Below are positions 42,550-52,078 of a DNA stretch of 64,000 bases, piece after piece (the stretch's first letter is position 1; every line of letters starts with the position of its first letter). Under the pieces are notes generated by a model. That model was not told the origin of the DNA and did not search any database. It worked only from the letters and a program-made list of their open reading frames with translations. Origin of the DNA: SZAS-79 sp964599095 (GTDB lineage Bacteria; Pseudomonadota; Gammaproteobacteria; Burkholderiales; SG8-39); the NCBI GenBank assembly GCA_964599095.1, contig CAZREB010000014.1, forward strand, positions 66,393-130,392, written 5' to 3'. A program made the translations under genes and the position numbers.

Positions 42550-44496
42550 ATGAAGACGATTTACCTCATCGTTCCGTTCGCCCCGCTGGCCGGCGCGATC
42601 ATCGCCGGGCTCTGGGGCCGCGCGATCGGCCGTGCCGGCGCGCATTCGGTGACGATCCTGTCGGTGCTCGTGTCGTTCCTCTGCTCGGTGGTGATCTTCC
42701 AGGACGTCATGGCCGGCAACACCTTCAACGGCACCGTCTATACATGGATCACCAGCGGGGAGACCAGGCTCGAGATCGGCTTCCTGATCGACCGGTTGAC
42801 CGCGATCATGATGATTGTGGTGACGTTCGTGTCGCTGATGGTGCACGTCTACACGATCGGCTACATGGCCGAGGACCCGGGCTACCAGAGATTCTTTTCC
42901 TACATCTCGCTGTTCACCTTCTCGATGCTGATGCTGGTGATGGCGAACAACTTCCTGCAGCTGTTCTTCGGCTGGGAGGCCGTCGGCCTGGTGTCGTACC
43001 TGCTGATCGGCTTCTGGTACACGCGCCCGACCGCCATCTACGCCAACATGAAGGCGTTCCTCGTGAACCGGGTCGGCGACTTCGGATTCATTCTCGGCAT
43101 CGGTTTGGTGCTCGCCCATTTCGGCACGCTCGACTACAACGCGGTGTTCTCGCAGGCGCCGGGCGTGGCCGGCAAGACGATCGAGGTGTTTTCCGGCTCG
43201 CCGTGGCTATTGATGAGCGTGATCTGCATCTGCCTTTTTGTGGGGGCGATGGGCAAGAGCGCGCAGTTCCCGCTGCACGTCTGGCTGCCCGACTCGATGG
43301 AAGGCCCGACGCCGATCTCGGCGCTGATCCACGCGGCCACGATGGTCACGGCCGGGATCTTCATGGTGGCGCGCATGTCGCCGCTGTTCGAGTTGTCGCA
43401 GACGGCGCTTTCGGTGGTGCTGGTGATCGGCGCGATCACCGGCCTCCTGATGGCGATGGTCGCGATCACACAGTTCGACATCAAACGGGTGGTGGCGTAT
43501 TCGACACTCTCCCAGCTTGGCTACATGACGATGGCGCTCGGCGCCTCGGCCTACTCGGTGGCGATCTTCCACCTGATGACCCACGCGTTCTTCAAAGCGG
43601 TGCTTTTTCTCGGTGCCGGCTCGGTGATCATCGCGATGCATCACGAGCAGGACATGCGCAGGATGGGGGGCCTGAAGAAGTACATGCCGATCACCTACTG
43701 GACAGTGTTGATCGGCGCGCTCGCGAATGCGGGATTTCCGCCTTTCGCCGGGTTTTTCTCGAAGGACACGATCATCGAAGCGCTGCACGCTTCGCACACC
43801 CCGGGCGCTACGTTGGCGTATGTGGCGGCCGTGCTGGGCGTGTTCTTCGGCGGACTCTACTCGATGCGGCTGGTGTTCATGACGTTCCATGGCAAAGAAC
43901 GCATGGATGCGCATACCAAAGCGCATCTGCACGAGACACCGTGGGTGGTCACGCTGCCGCTGGTACTGCTCGCGATCCCGTCGGTGGCCGCCGGATGGAC
44001 GATTGGCACAGTGGTCTACGGCGACTATTTCGGCCCCTCCATCCAGGTCCTCGAACAGCACGGCGCGATGGCGGAACTCAAAGAGGAATTCCACGGCGTC
44101 TGGTCGATGATGCTGCACGGCCTCACTGCGCTGCCGTTCTGGCTCGCGGTCGCCGGCGCGGCCACTGCCTGGTATCTCTATATCGCTCGACCGGACTTGC
44201 CGAAAGCGGTGGCCGGAAAATTCGGGCTGCTGTACGCGATCGTCGAACGCAAGTACGGTTTCGACGAACTCTATGCGTGGCTGCTGGCCGGCGGCGCACG
44301 GATCTTGGGGAACGGCCTGTGGAAATTCGGTGACCAGCGAGTGATCGACGGGCTGGCCGTCAACGGCTCGGCTCGCATCGTCGGCTGGTTCTCCGGGATC
44401 GTTCGCCTGTTCCAGACCGGTCTGGTTTATCAGTACGCATTCACGATGATCATTGGCGTGTTCGTGCTGCTCACGCTCTGGTTCGCCCGGCCGTAG
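42550..44496 (+). CDS. nuoL: NADH-quinone oxidoreductase subunit L
   Basis: The 648-residue antiporter-like membrane subunit has about sixteen helices and a long lateral helix. Conserved stretches are NNFLQLFFGWEAVGLVSYLL, VGAMGKSAQFPLHVWLPDSM and EGPTPISALIHAATMVTAG, with the Lys and His used for proton movement. Confidence 0.97.
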   Translation: MKTIYLIVPFAPLAGAIIAGLWGRAIGRAGAHSVTILSVLVSFLCSVVIFQDVMAGNTFNGTVYTWITSGETRLEIGFLIDRLTAIMMIVVTFVSLMVHVYTIGYMAEDPGYQRFFSYISLFTFSMLMLVMANNFLQLFFGWEAVGLVSYLLIGFWYTRPTAIYANMKAFLVNRVGDFGFILGIGLVLAHFGTLDYNAVFSQAPGVAGKTIEVFSGSPWLLMSVICICLFVGAMGKSAQFPLHVWLPDSMEGPTPISALIHAATMVTAGIFMVARMSPLFELSQTALSVVLVIGAITGLLMAMVAITQFDIKRVVAYSTLSQLGYMTMALGASAYSVAIFHLMTHAFFKAVLFLGAGSVIIAMHHEQDMRRMGGLKKYMPITYWTVLIGALANAGFPPFAGFFSKDTIIEALHASHTPGATLAYVAAVLGVFFGGLYSMRLVFMTFHGKERMDAHTKAHLHETPWVVTLPLVLLAIPSVAAGWTIGTVVYGDYFGPSIQVLEQHGAMAELKEEFHGVWSMMLHGLTALPFWLAVAGAATAWYLYIARPDLPKAVAGKFGLLYAIVERKYGFDELYAWLLAGGARILGNGLWKFGDQRVIDGLAVNGSARIVGWFSGIVRLFQTGLVYQYAFTMIIGVFVLLTLWFARP

Positions 44497-44506
44497 ACGG
44501 CAGACA

Positions 44507-45997
44507 ATGACAATGCAAACCTCGTCCCACCTGCTCAGCCTGGCCATCTGGGTGCCGATCGCGGCGGGCGTGCTGGTGCTCGCAACCGGGAATGACCGGA
44601 ACGCGGCAATGGCCCGGACGCTCGCGTTCGTCGGCGCGCTGTTCGGTTTTCTGGTCACGATCCCGCTCTACGCCGGGTTCAACGTCCAGTCGGCCGGCAT
44701 GCAATTCGTCGAACTCAGCCCGTGGATCGCCCAGTTCAACGTCAACTACCACCTCGGAGTGGACGGGATATCGGTGCTGTTCATCTTGTTGAACAGCTTC
44801 ATCACCGTGCTGGTGGTGATCGCCGGCTGGACGGTCATCGAGAACCGCGTGGCGCAGTACTTCGCCTCGTTCCTGATGCTGTCGGGGATCATGAACGGGG
44901 TGTTCGCGGCGCTCGACGGCGTGTTGTTCTATGTGTTCTTCGAGGCCACGCTGATCCCGATGTTCATCATCATCGGCGTCTGGGGCGGCCCGAACCGGGT
45001 GTACGCGGCGCTCAAGTTCTTCCTCTACACGCTGCTCGGCTCGCTCTTGATGCTGGTCGCCGTGCTGTACCTGTACAGCAAGTCCGGCGGCAGCTTCTCG
45101 ATCCTCGACTGGCACAAGCTGCCGCTCGCGCTGCCGGCGCAGAAGCTGCTCTTTTTCGCCTTCCTTTTGGCCTTTGCGGTCAAGGTGCCGATGTGGCCGG
45201 TGCACACCTGGCTGCCGGATGCGCACGTCGAGGCGCCCACCGGCGGCTCGGTGGTGCTGGCGGCCATCATGCTGAAGCTCGGTGCGTACGGCTTCATCCG
45301 GTTCTCTCTGCCGATCCTGCCCGATGCGAGCCGCGATCTTGCCTGGTTCATGATCGCGCTGTCGCTGATCGCGGTGGTCTATATCGGGCTGGTGGCGCTG
45401 GTGCAGGCCGACATGAAGAAGCTGATTGCCTATTCGTCGATCTCGCACATGGGGTTCGTCACCCTGGGCTTCTTCATCTTCAACCCGTACGGCGTCGAAG
45501 GCGCGCTGGTGCAGATGATCTCGCACGGATTCATCTCCGCGGCGATGTTCCTGTGCGTAGGAGTGATGTACGACCGGATGCACAGCCGGCAGATTGCCGA
45601 CTACGGCGGGGTGGTGAACACGATGCCGAAGTTCGCTTCGTTCTTCATGCTGTTCGCGATGGCCAACTGCGGCCTGCCGGCTACCAGCGGGTTCGTCGGC
45701 GAGTTCATGGTGATCATGGGCGCGATGAAGGCCAGCTTCTGGATCGCGTTCGCCGCGGCCACCACGCTGGTCTTCGGCGCGGCATATACGCTGTGGATGT
45801 ACAAGCGGGTCGTTTTCGGCGCGGTTGCCAACGATCACGTCGCGGCCCTGAAGGACCTCAATGGCCGCGAGTTCTTCGTCCTCTCCGCGCTTGCGGTTGC
45901 AGTCCTGTTCATGGGCATCTACCCGCTGCCTTTCACCGAAGTGATGCACGCTTCGGTGAATGACCTCCTGCGCCACGTGGCGCTTCCCAAGCTATGA
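44507..45997 (+). CDS. nuoM: NADH-quinone oxidoreductase subunit M
   Basis: The 496-residue antiporter-like membrane subunit shows FEATLIPMFIIIGVWGG, AVKVPMWPVHTWLPDAHVEA and AYSSISHMGFVTLGFF. The start may be ATG 44507 or ATG 44513. It overlaps nuoN by 4 bp. Confidence 0.97.
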   Translation: MTMQTSSHLLSLAIWVPIAAGVLVLATGNDRNAAMARTLAFVGALFGFLVTIPLYAGFNVQSAGMQFVELSPWIAQFNVNYHLGVDGISVLFILLNSFITVLVVIAGWTVIENRVAQYFASFLMLSGIMNGVFAALDGVLFYVFFEATLIPMFIIIGVWGGPNRVYAALKFFLYTLLGSLLMLVAVLYLYSKSGGSFSILDWHKLPLALPAQKLLFFAFLLAFAVKVPMWPVHTWLPDAHVEAPTGGSVVLAAIMLKLGAYGFIRFSLPILPDASRDLAWFMIALSLIAVVYIGLVALVQADMKKLIAYSSISHMGFVTLGFFIFNPYGVEGALVQMISHGFISAAMFLCVGVMYDRMHSRQIADYGGVVNTMPKFASFFMLFAMANCGLPATSGFVGEFMVIMGAMKASFWIAFAAATTLVFGAAYTLWMYKRVVFGAVANDHVAALKDLNGREFFVLSALAVAVLFMGIYPLPFTEVMHASVNDLLRHVALPKL

Positions 45998-47496
45998 CGC
46001 CGGTCCCGATTCCCAGCGCCTTCGTGATGCCGGATTTCCTGCCGGCATTGCCGGAAATCTTCCTGCTCGCCATGGCGTGCGTGGTCATGCTCGCGGACCT
46101 GTTCGTCAAGGACGAGCGGCGGACCCCGACCTACCTGCTCTCGCAGCTCGCGCTCGCGGGCAGTGCGGCGCTCACGTTGATGGTGATGATCGGCACGCAG
46201 GGCGCGTTGATGTACACGTTCAGCGGCCTGTTTGTCGCCGACCTGATGTCGCATCTGCTCAAACTCGCGGCCTACATCGCAACCTCGGCTGCGCTTGTCT
46301 ATTCGCGCCAGTACATGCTCGACCGGGGCCTGTTCAAGGGTGAGTTTTTCGCGTTGCTGCTTTTCTCGCTGCTCGGCGGCATGGTGCTGATGTCGGCCAA
46401 CAGTTTCCTCACCGTTTACATGGGCCTGGAACTGCTGTCGCTGTGCCTTTACGCAATGGTGGCGCTGAACCGCGACTCCGCGGCCTCCACAGAGGCGGCG
46501 ATGAAGTATTTCGTGCTCGGCGCGCTCGCCTCGGGGCTCTTGTTGTACGGCATGTCGATGATCTATGGCGCCACCGGGACGCTCACCATCACCGACGTCG
46601 CCAAGTCGATCGGCAGCGGGGCGCCGGACAAGACGATCCTCGTCTTCGGCTTGGTGTTCACGGTCTGCGGGCTGGCGTTCAAGCTGGGTGTCGCGCCTTT
46701 CCACATGTGGATTCCCGACGTCTACCACGGGGCGCCCACCGCGGTGACGCTCGTGATCGGCACTGCCCCCAAACTGGCGGCGTTCGCAATGGCGATGCGC
46801 CTGCTGGTCAACGGCATGCTCGATCTCGCCGCCGACTGGCAGCAGATGCTGGCCCTCATGGCGGTGCTGTCGATGGCGATCGGGAACATCACCGCGATTG
46901 CGCAGACAAATCTCAAGCGCATGCTCGCGTACTCGACGATCTCGCATATGGGCTTCCTGTTGGTCGGGATGCTGTCGGGCGTCGTCGGCGGGAACTGGCG
47001 CAACGCGCCGGACGCTTACAGCGCGGCGATGTTCTACGTAGTGGTCTACGTTCTGATGAGTCTAGGCGCGTTCGGCATGCTGCTTTTCCTGTCGCGCGCC
47101 GGGTTCGAGTGCGAGCGGCTCGACGACCTCAAGGGCCTCAACCGGCGCAGTCCGTGGTACGCGTTCATCATGCTTGTGCTGATGTTCTCGCTGGCCGGCC
47201 TGCCGCCGACCGCGGGATTCTTCGCGAAATATGCGGTGCTTTCGGCGGCGGTGGCGGCGCACCAGGTGTGGCTCGCGGTCGTGGCGGTGCTGTTCTCGCT
47301 GATCGGCGCCTACTTCTACCTGCGAATCGTAAAGCTCATGTATTTCGACGAACCCGACGAATCCGTGCCCGGCGTGGTCGAAGGCCCGGGCGAGATGCGC
47401 CTGCTGCTCTCGGTAAACGGCCTCGCGCTGCTGGCGCTGGGCATCCTGCCGCAGCCGCTCTTCGCGCTCTGCATGCTCGCCATCAAGTCGCTCTGA
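45994..47496 (+). CDS. nuoN: NADH-quinone oxidoreductase subunit N
   Basis: The 500-residue antiporter-like membrane subunit shows GLELLSLCLYAMVALNRDS, KLGVAPFHMWIPDVYHGAPT and AYSTISHMGFLLVGML. It ends the complex I operon. The Nudix gene follows 28 bp later and may be on the same transcript. Confidence 0.97.
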   Translation: MTPVPIPSAFVMPDFLPALPEIFLLAMACVVMLADLFVKDERRTPTYLLSQLALAGSAALTLMVMIGTQGALMYTFSGLFVADLMSHLLKLAAYIATSAALVYSRQYMLDRGLFKGEFFALLLFSLLGGMVLMSANSFLTVYMGLELLSLCLYAMVALNRDSAASTEAAMKYFVLGALASGLLLYGMSMIYGATGTLTITDVAKSIGSGAPDKTILVFGLVFTVCGLAFKLGVAPFHMWIPDVYHGAPTAVTLVIGTAPKLAAFAMAMRLLVNGMLDLAADWQQMLALMAVLSMAIGNITAIAQTNLKRMLAYSTISHMGFLLVGMLSGVVGGNWRNAPDAYSAAMFYVVVYVLMSLGAFGMLLFLSRAGFECERLDDLKGLNRRSPWYAFIMLVLMFSLAGLPPTAGFFAKYAVLSAAVAAHQVWLAVVAVLFSLIGAYFYLRIVKLMYFDEPDESVPGVVEGPGEMRLLLSVNGLALLALGILPQPLFALCMLAIKSL

Positions 47497-47524
47497 CGGG
47501 CGATTCGTCGCGGCGGGGGTGCGG

Positions 47525-48055
47525 ATGGCCAAGCAGGATCTGATCGAGCATTTCGTCAGCGGCGAGTCGGTCTTCGCCGGCAGGCTGCTCGACGTCCGCA
47601 GGGATACGGTGCGCATGCCCGACGGCACACAGGCGACCCGGGAGTACATCCGCCATCCGGGCGCGGTCGCGATCCTCCCGTTTACCGGCACCGGCAGCGT
47701 CGTCCTCGAGCGGCAGTTCCGCTACCCGCTGGGGCGCGAATTCCTCGAGATTCCGGCGGGCAAGATCGAGCCCGGCGAGGCCCAGCTGGAAACCGCCAGG
47801 CGCGAGCTCCTCGAGGAGACCGGCTATCTTGCTTCGGAGTGGCAGCGGCTCACGACCCTCCACAACGCGATCGGCTATTCGGACGAGGCGATCGAGCTCT
47901 ACGCCGCGCGTGGACTGGAAAAGGGCAGGCAGGACCTCGACGAAGAGGAGTTCATCGAGGTCGTCGAGTTGCCGCTGGCCGAGGCGATTGCAATGGTCCG
48001 CGACGGCCGGATCACCGACGTGAAGACAATGGTCGCGCTGCTCTGGATGGCCTGA
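47525..48055 (+). CDS. Nudix hydrolase, ADP-ribose pyrophosphatase type
   Basis: The 176-residue enzyme has the full Nudix box GKIEPGEAQLETARRELLEE followed by TGY. Together with the N-terminal stretch and the conserved ERQFRYPLGREFLEIPAG this fits ADP-ribose pyrophosphatases of the NudF type, which turn ADP-ribose into AMP and ribose 5-phosphate. ATG 47525 is used; GTG 47519 is possible. Its stop directly abuts the 64-bp palindrome. Confidence 0.9.
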   Translation: MAKQDLIEHFVSGESVFAGRLLDVRRDTVRMPDGTQATREYIRHPGAVAILPFTGTGSVVLERQFRYPLGREFLEIPAGKIEPGEAQLETARRELLEETGYLASEWQRLTTLHNAIGYSDEAIELYAARGLEKGRQDLDEEEFIEVVELPLAEAIAMVRDGRITDVKTMVALLWMA

Positions 48056-48119
48056 AAAAGGGGCCAGGCTCAAACCTGACAACGGCGCGCCGTTGTCAGG
48101 TTTGAGCCTGGCCCCTTTT
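48056..48119. repeat. Perfect 64-bp palindrome between convergent genes
   Basis: The arms 48056-48087 and 48088-48119 are exact reverse complements (32 bp each) with no loop; the outside begins AAAAGGGGCCAGGCTCAAAC and the centre is GGCGCGCC. It sits directly between the stop of the Nudix gene (48053-48055) and the stop of the convergent dioxygenase gene, whose TAA (48120-48118) uses its last two bases. It ends in runs of T on both strands, so it may terminate transcription both ways. The sequence resembles REP elements rather than a plain terminator. Confidence 0.88.
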
Positions 48120-48999
48120 AAGCCGCCTGCTCGAGGGTGGGGGCCGAGTCGGACAGCGTCACGCGGCGCATGTCGCGGGGGTAGAGCCTGTCGTCGTAAG
48201 GCCGGCCGCGATGCATGGTGCAGCGGTTGTCCCACACCACCAGGTCGTTCACCGTCCAGCGGTGCCGGTAGACGAATTCGCGCTGCGTGGCGTGCTCGAT
48301 GAGATCGCGGATGAGCGCCATCGCCTCGGGCACCGGCCAGCCTTCGATCCTGCCGATGTGCGCCGAAAGGAACAGGCACAGGCGGCCTGACCCTGCGTGC
48401 CGGCGCACCAGCCGCTGCCGAACCGGCGCGAACTGCCGGCGCTCCTCTTCGTTGAACCCGCTGAACCCGAGCAGCGCCCGGCTGTAGAGCAGCGAATGCT
48501 CGCAGACCAGGTCCCGCACCTTGTCCTGCGTCTTCCCGGGGAGCGCATCCCAGGCTGCGCGCATGTCGGCGAACTCGGTCTCGCCGCCCTCCGGCGGGAT
48601 CAGCCGTGCGTGCAGCATCGAATACTTGGCCGGCGTGGCCTTGAAGCTGCTGTCGCTGTGCCAGAGCCGGTTGCCGAGGTTGAACATTCGCCGCCGGTCG
48701 TCGGTGCCGAGAATCCTGCCGTTCTCGTCGAGGTTGGAGATGTCGTTCATCAACGGGTCGGCGAGGCGCTGCTTGCCCACGTCGACGGTCGCGCGCGTCT
48801 GCTCGATCGGGCCGAAATTCCGGCCGAACGCCATCTGCTGTTCGTCGTCGATCTGCTGCCCCGGGAAGACGAGCACCGCGTGCCTGTCCATTGCGGCCTC
48901 GATCTGCGCAGCTTCGTCGCGGTCCAAAGGCCGGCTCAGGTCGACCCCCTCCGCGCGCGCGCCGATGAGCGGGTGCAGGGAGGTGATGCGGAGCGCCAT
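48118..48999 (-). CDS. TauD/TfdA-family Fe(II)/2-oxoglutarate dioxygenase
   Basis: The 293-residue enzyme should hydroxylate an organic substrate using Fe(II) and 2-oxoglutarate. The metal motif HSD is seen in RLWHSDSSFK and the distal His with the 2-oxoglutarate Arg in CTMHRGRPYDDRLYPRDMRR. Members act on taurine, alkyl sulfates or aryloxyacetates; the substrate here is unknown. It starts at ATG 48999 and ends inside the 64-bp palindrome. It is 17 bp after the Bug gene on the same strand, so the two are likely one unit. Confidence 0.88.
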   Translation of the reverse strand: MALRITSLHPLIGARAEGVDLSRPLDRDEAAQIEAAMDRHAVLVFPGQQIDDEQQMAFGRNFGPIEQTRATVDVGKQRLADPLMNDISNLDENGRILGTDDRRRMFNLGNRLWHSDSSFKATPAKYSMLHARLIPPEGGETEFADMRAAWDALPGKTQDKVRDLVCEHSLLYSRALLGFSGFNEEERRQFAPVRQRLVRRHAGSGRLCLFLSAHIGRIEGWPVPEAMALIRDLIEHATQREFVYRHRWTVNDLVVWDNRCTMHRGRPYDDRLYPRDMRRVTLSDSAPTLEQAA

Positions 49000-49016
49000 G
49001 TCGCCTTGCGCCGGGA

Positions 49017-49982
49017 CTATTGCATGCCGACCCGGCCGGCGCGGATCACCTCGCCCCAGCGCTTGCGATCGGTTTCGAGCCTGGTTGCGAACGCCGCCGG
49101 TCCTTCGTAGTACGGCGTAAAGCCGGCGTCTTGCAGCCGCTTTTGGAACATCGCGTCCTGCATCGCCTTGCGGATCGATTCGTCCCAGCGCGTGATTGCC
49201 TCGGCGGGCATCGCCTTCGGTCCGCAGATTCCGAACCAACCGGTGATCTCGAACCCCGGGACGGTATCGGCGATCCGCGGAAGGTCCGGGAACAGCGGGA
49301 ATTTCGACGGGTCGCCCTGCGCGAGCAGGCGCAACTGGCCGGCCTGCACCTGGCGGCCGACGTCGCCCAGGTTGGTGATCATGAAGTCGATCCGACCTGC
49401 GATCACGTCTACCGCGGCCGGCGCAGAGCCCTTGTAAGCGATGTGCTGCATCCTGAGGTTGGCCAGCCGCATCAGCAATTCGCCGGAAAGATGCTGCGCG
49501 GAGCCCGGCCCGGGACTTGCAAATGTGATCTGCCCTGGTCGCGCGCGGGCGGCCGAGACGATGTCGGCCATGTTCTGGTAAGGGCTGGGTGCCGCAACCA
49601 CAAGGCCGTATGAGGACAACGCCATGTTTGAAATCGGCACCAGCTCGACGCCCGGGTCGACCGGCACCGTCGCGCCGGTCAACTGCGGCGTAATCGACAT
49701 GGAACTCATCGGGCACTGGAAGACCGAGTACCCGTCGGCCGGCGCCCGAACGACGACTTCGGCGGCAAGGATGCCGTTCAGGCCCGGCCGGTTCTCGACC
49801 AGGATCCGCTGCCCGAGCGCCGGCGAAGCGGCGTCGGCGATCAAACGAGCGATCAGGTCGCTGGCCCCGCCCGCGGCGTAGCCGACGAGGATGCGCGGCG
49901 GTTTTTCGGGAAAGGCCGCCGTCGCGGCGCCGGCGGCGAGTGCCAGCGCTGCGGCGGTGAGGGACAGGGCAAGCTTGCGCAT
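49017..49982 (-). CDS. Bug-family periplasmic solute-binding protein
   Basis: The 321-residue protein has a signal peptide (MRKLALSLTAAALALAAGAA, cut near ATA/AFP) and the Bug/TctC fold: PEKPPRILVGYAAGGASDLI, VENRPGLNGILAAEVVVRAP and GPGSAQHLSGELLMRLAN. Bug proteins bind carboxylates or aromatic acids and are numerous in Burkholderiales, often without transporter genes next to them. It lies upstream of the dioxygenase gene on the same strand, which may point to uptake or sensing of its substrate. Confidence 0.9.
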   Translation of the reverse strand: MRKLALSLTAAALALAAGAATAAFPEKPPRILVGYAAGGASDLIARLIADAASPALGQRILVENRPGLNGILAAEVVVRAPADGYSVFQCPMSSMSITPQLTGATVPVDPGVELVPISNMALSSYGLVVAAPSPYQNMADIVSAARARPGQITFASPGPGSAQHLSGELLMRLANLRMQHIAYKGSAPAAVDVIAGRIDFMITNLGDVGRQVQAGQLRLLAQGDPSKFPLFPDLPRIADTVPGFEITGWFGICGPKAMPAEAITRWDESIRKAMQDAMFQKRLQDAGFTPYYEGPAAFATRLETDRKRWGEVIRAGRVGMQ

Positions 49983-50177
49983 GGCTTCGTTCCTCCTCAA
50001 GGCGACCGGCAGAAGGCCGGGGTGCGGCCGCACGGCAAGTCAGGCGCGGCTTCGGCCGGCGGCTCCCTGCGCCGTAAATCCAAAAGATTCAAATCACTGG
50101 ATTCAATGCCGGCGCGCCTTCCGGGCCGATCGCCATGCGTATTTTGACAATCGGCGCGGCGGCGCGGTCCGGCGGCC

Positions 50178-50708
50178 TCAACCCGCCCGTATGACCCCGC
50201 AGGCGATCCGGGCGCCTGCATTGCCGGTGGGCTGCGTCCTGAAGTCGTCCGGGTCCGCATGCACTATCAGGCCGCGCCCGACGATGCTGGCGGGACCGGG
50301 GCTGACGGTGATCACATCGACCATCGCGTCCACCTTGGCGCGGCCTGACTTGTCGGCCTTGAGCGATGGCAGGTCGCCCGCATGTCGCTGGGCGCTGGCA
50401 TGGCCGGCATGTGGCATCCCGAACGGGTTGAAGTGGCCCTTGGTGCTCATGCCGTCCCCCGAACTGCAGTCGCCGACCTCGTGGATGTGCAACCCGTGCT
50501 CCGAACCGGGCTTGAGGCCCTGGACGTAGATCACCACGTGGACCTTGCCGTCGACTTCCTCGAACGTAGCTTCGCCGAAGGTCTTGCTTCCCTTGGTCGG
50601 CTTCAACTGCGCGTTCGCCCGCTCGGGTTCGGTCGGCACGCTCTGGCAGGCGGCCAGGAGCGAAAGCGCGCTGGCGATGGCAATGCCGGTCTTGAGTCTA
50701 AGTGTCAT
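50178..50708 (-). CDS. sodC: Cu/Zn superoxide dismutase lipoprotein
   Basis: The 176-residue protein has a lipoprotein signal (LSLLAACQS) and a Cu/Zn superoxide dismutase domain. Metal ligands appear in GLHIHEVGDCSS, KGHFNPFGMPHAGHASAQRH and IVHADPDDF, with the disulfide Cys in GARIACGVI. It removes superoxide in the periplasm. It is divergent to the TRAP operon with 215 bp between them. Confidence 0.95.
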   Translation of the reverse strand: MTLRLKTGIAIASALSLLAACQSVPTEPERANAQLKPTKGSKTFGEATFEEVDGKVHVVIYVQGLKPGSEHGLHIHEVGDCSSGDGMSTKGHFNPFGMPHAGHASAQRHAGDLPSLKADKSGRAKVDAMVDVITVSPGPASIVGRGLIVHADPDDFRTQPTGNAGARIACGVIRAG

Positions 50709-50923
50709 TTTTCTGATCCCTCCTCGTTGTGCGAATGTACCCGTATCCGCTTCGGCGCGGAAGATGGGCGCACAGACCGTCCATCCGATGCTGCAACGCG
50801 CCGCCCGAACGCGCTTGACGCTCCATTGGCGTTGGGATACGGTCGCTCGCGTTCGACGCAATATCGCGCAGGCCAATGCAGCCGGCGCGAAAACGAGGCA
50901 ATCACCTTCCAAGGAGGAGGCAA

Positions 50924-52066
50924 ATGAATCGATTCCAGACCCGCACTGGCATGGTCGCCACTGCGGCCGCCGTTGCGGTCGGCGCGCTGGTCGCAACCCT
51001 TGCGGTGCCGGGCAAGGTGGCCCATGCGCAGCCGGCGCCCAAGCCGGTCGTGCTCCGTTTCGCCGCCGACTTCTCGCCGCCGCCGCACCCTGCAGGAATG
51101 GCGATGGCCTACTTCCAGGAACGCCTTCCGAAGGTGATCCCCGGCAGCGAGGCCCGCATCTACTACGCCGGCGCGCTCTACACGATCCCGGAAGCGTTCG
51201 AGGCGATGCGCCAGGGCAACCTGGAAATGGCCTGGATGCAGATCGGCAAGGCGGCGCCGGTCGACCCGTGGATGATGACCATGGGCGGCCCGGGCGTGAT
51301 GACCACGGTCGGGGCGGTCGATTCGCTGGAAAAGACCAAGACTTACCAGATGCTCGTGGAGCGGCTGGCGAAGAACCAGGCGATCAAGGTGTTCGGCGCC
51401 GCGCAGATGAGTTTCGGCATGGGGGTCGGCGGCAAGAAGCGCTACCTGTCGCCGGCCGACTATGCGGGCCGCAAGGTGCGCAGCATGGGCCCCGTGGAGA
51501 ATTCGGCCCTTTCCGCGTGGAAGGCGAATCCCGTGGTCATGTCGTTCGGCGAAGTGCCGACGGCCCTCGAATCGGGCGTCATCGACGGCCTGATGACCAG
51601 CATCGGCGGCTGGCTCGCGGTGCGCGAGCAGGCACCGTTCTATACCACAGGCGGCGCGGGCGTTTTTACCGGGGACTATTACTTCGTGGCTGCGAGCCGG
51701 CGCTGGTGGGACCGGCTGCCGCCGCCGACGCAGAAGCTCCTTGAAGGCCTGATCGCCGACACCATCAGGATCCAGAAGGAATACAACTGGTGCGTCGACA
51801 AGCTGACCTATGACAAGTACGGGACCAAGGACCCCTCCAAGCCCGGTGTCTACTGGCTCAGCCCGCAGGAAGCCACGGCGATGACTTCAGCGGTGGGCGA
51901 TGCGACCGGGCAGTACGTGAAGAGCAAAGTCCCTGCCGACGCGCGTCCGTGGGTCGAGACGTTCGCGAAAGAGGGCAGGGAACTCTCCAAGGCGAATCCC
52001 CCGGGGTCGTCCTGGATCGAGAAGATCGACTGCTCCAAGCACGCCGCAAAGATCCACATCAAGTAG
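50924..52066 (+). CDS. dctP: TRAP transporter substrate-binding protein
   Basis: The 380-residue protein has a signal peptide (cut near AHA/QPA) and a DctP/TakP-like fold: LRFAADFSPPPHPAGMAMAY, EAFEAMRQGNLEMAWMQIGK and LSPADYAGRKVRSMGPVENS. It binds a carboxylate-type solute. A very strong ribosome site (AAGGAGGAGG, 50911-50920) stands before ATG 50924, fitting the high amount needed of a binding protein. It is followed by the two permease genes. Confidence 0.93.
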   Translation: MNRFQTRTGMVATAAAVAVGALVATLAVPGKVAHAQPAPKPVVLRFAADFSPPPHPAGMAMAYFQERLPKVIPGSEARIYYAGALYTIPEAFEAMRQGNLEMAWMQIGKAAPVDPWMMTMGGPGVMTTVGAVDSLEKTKTYQMLVERLAKNQAIKVFGAAQMSFGMGVGGKKRYLSPADYAGRKVRSMGPVENSALSAWKANPVVMSFGEVPTALESGVIDGLMTSIGGWLAVREQAPFYTTGGAGVFTGDYYFVAASRRWWDRLPPPTQKLLEGLIADTIRIQKEYNWCVDKLTYDKYGTKDPSKPGVYWLSPQEATAMTSAVGDATGQYVKSKVPADARPWVETFAKEGRELSKANPPGSSWIEKIDCSKHAAKIHIK

Positions 52067-52078
52067 CGCGGCCGGCAC

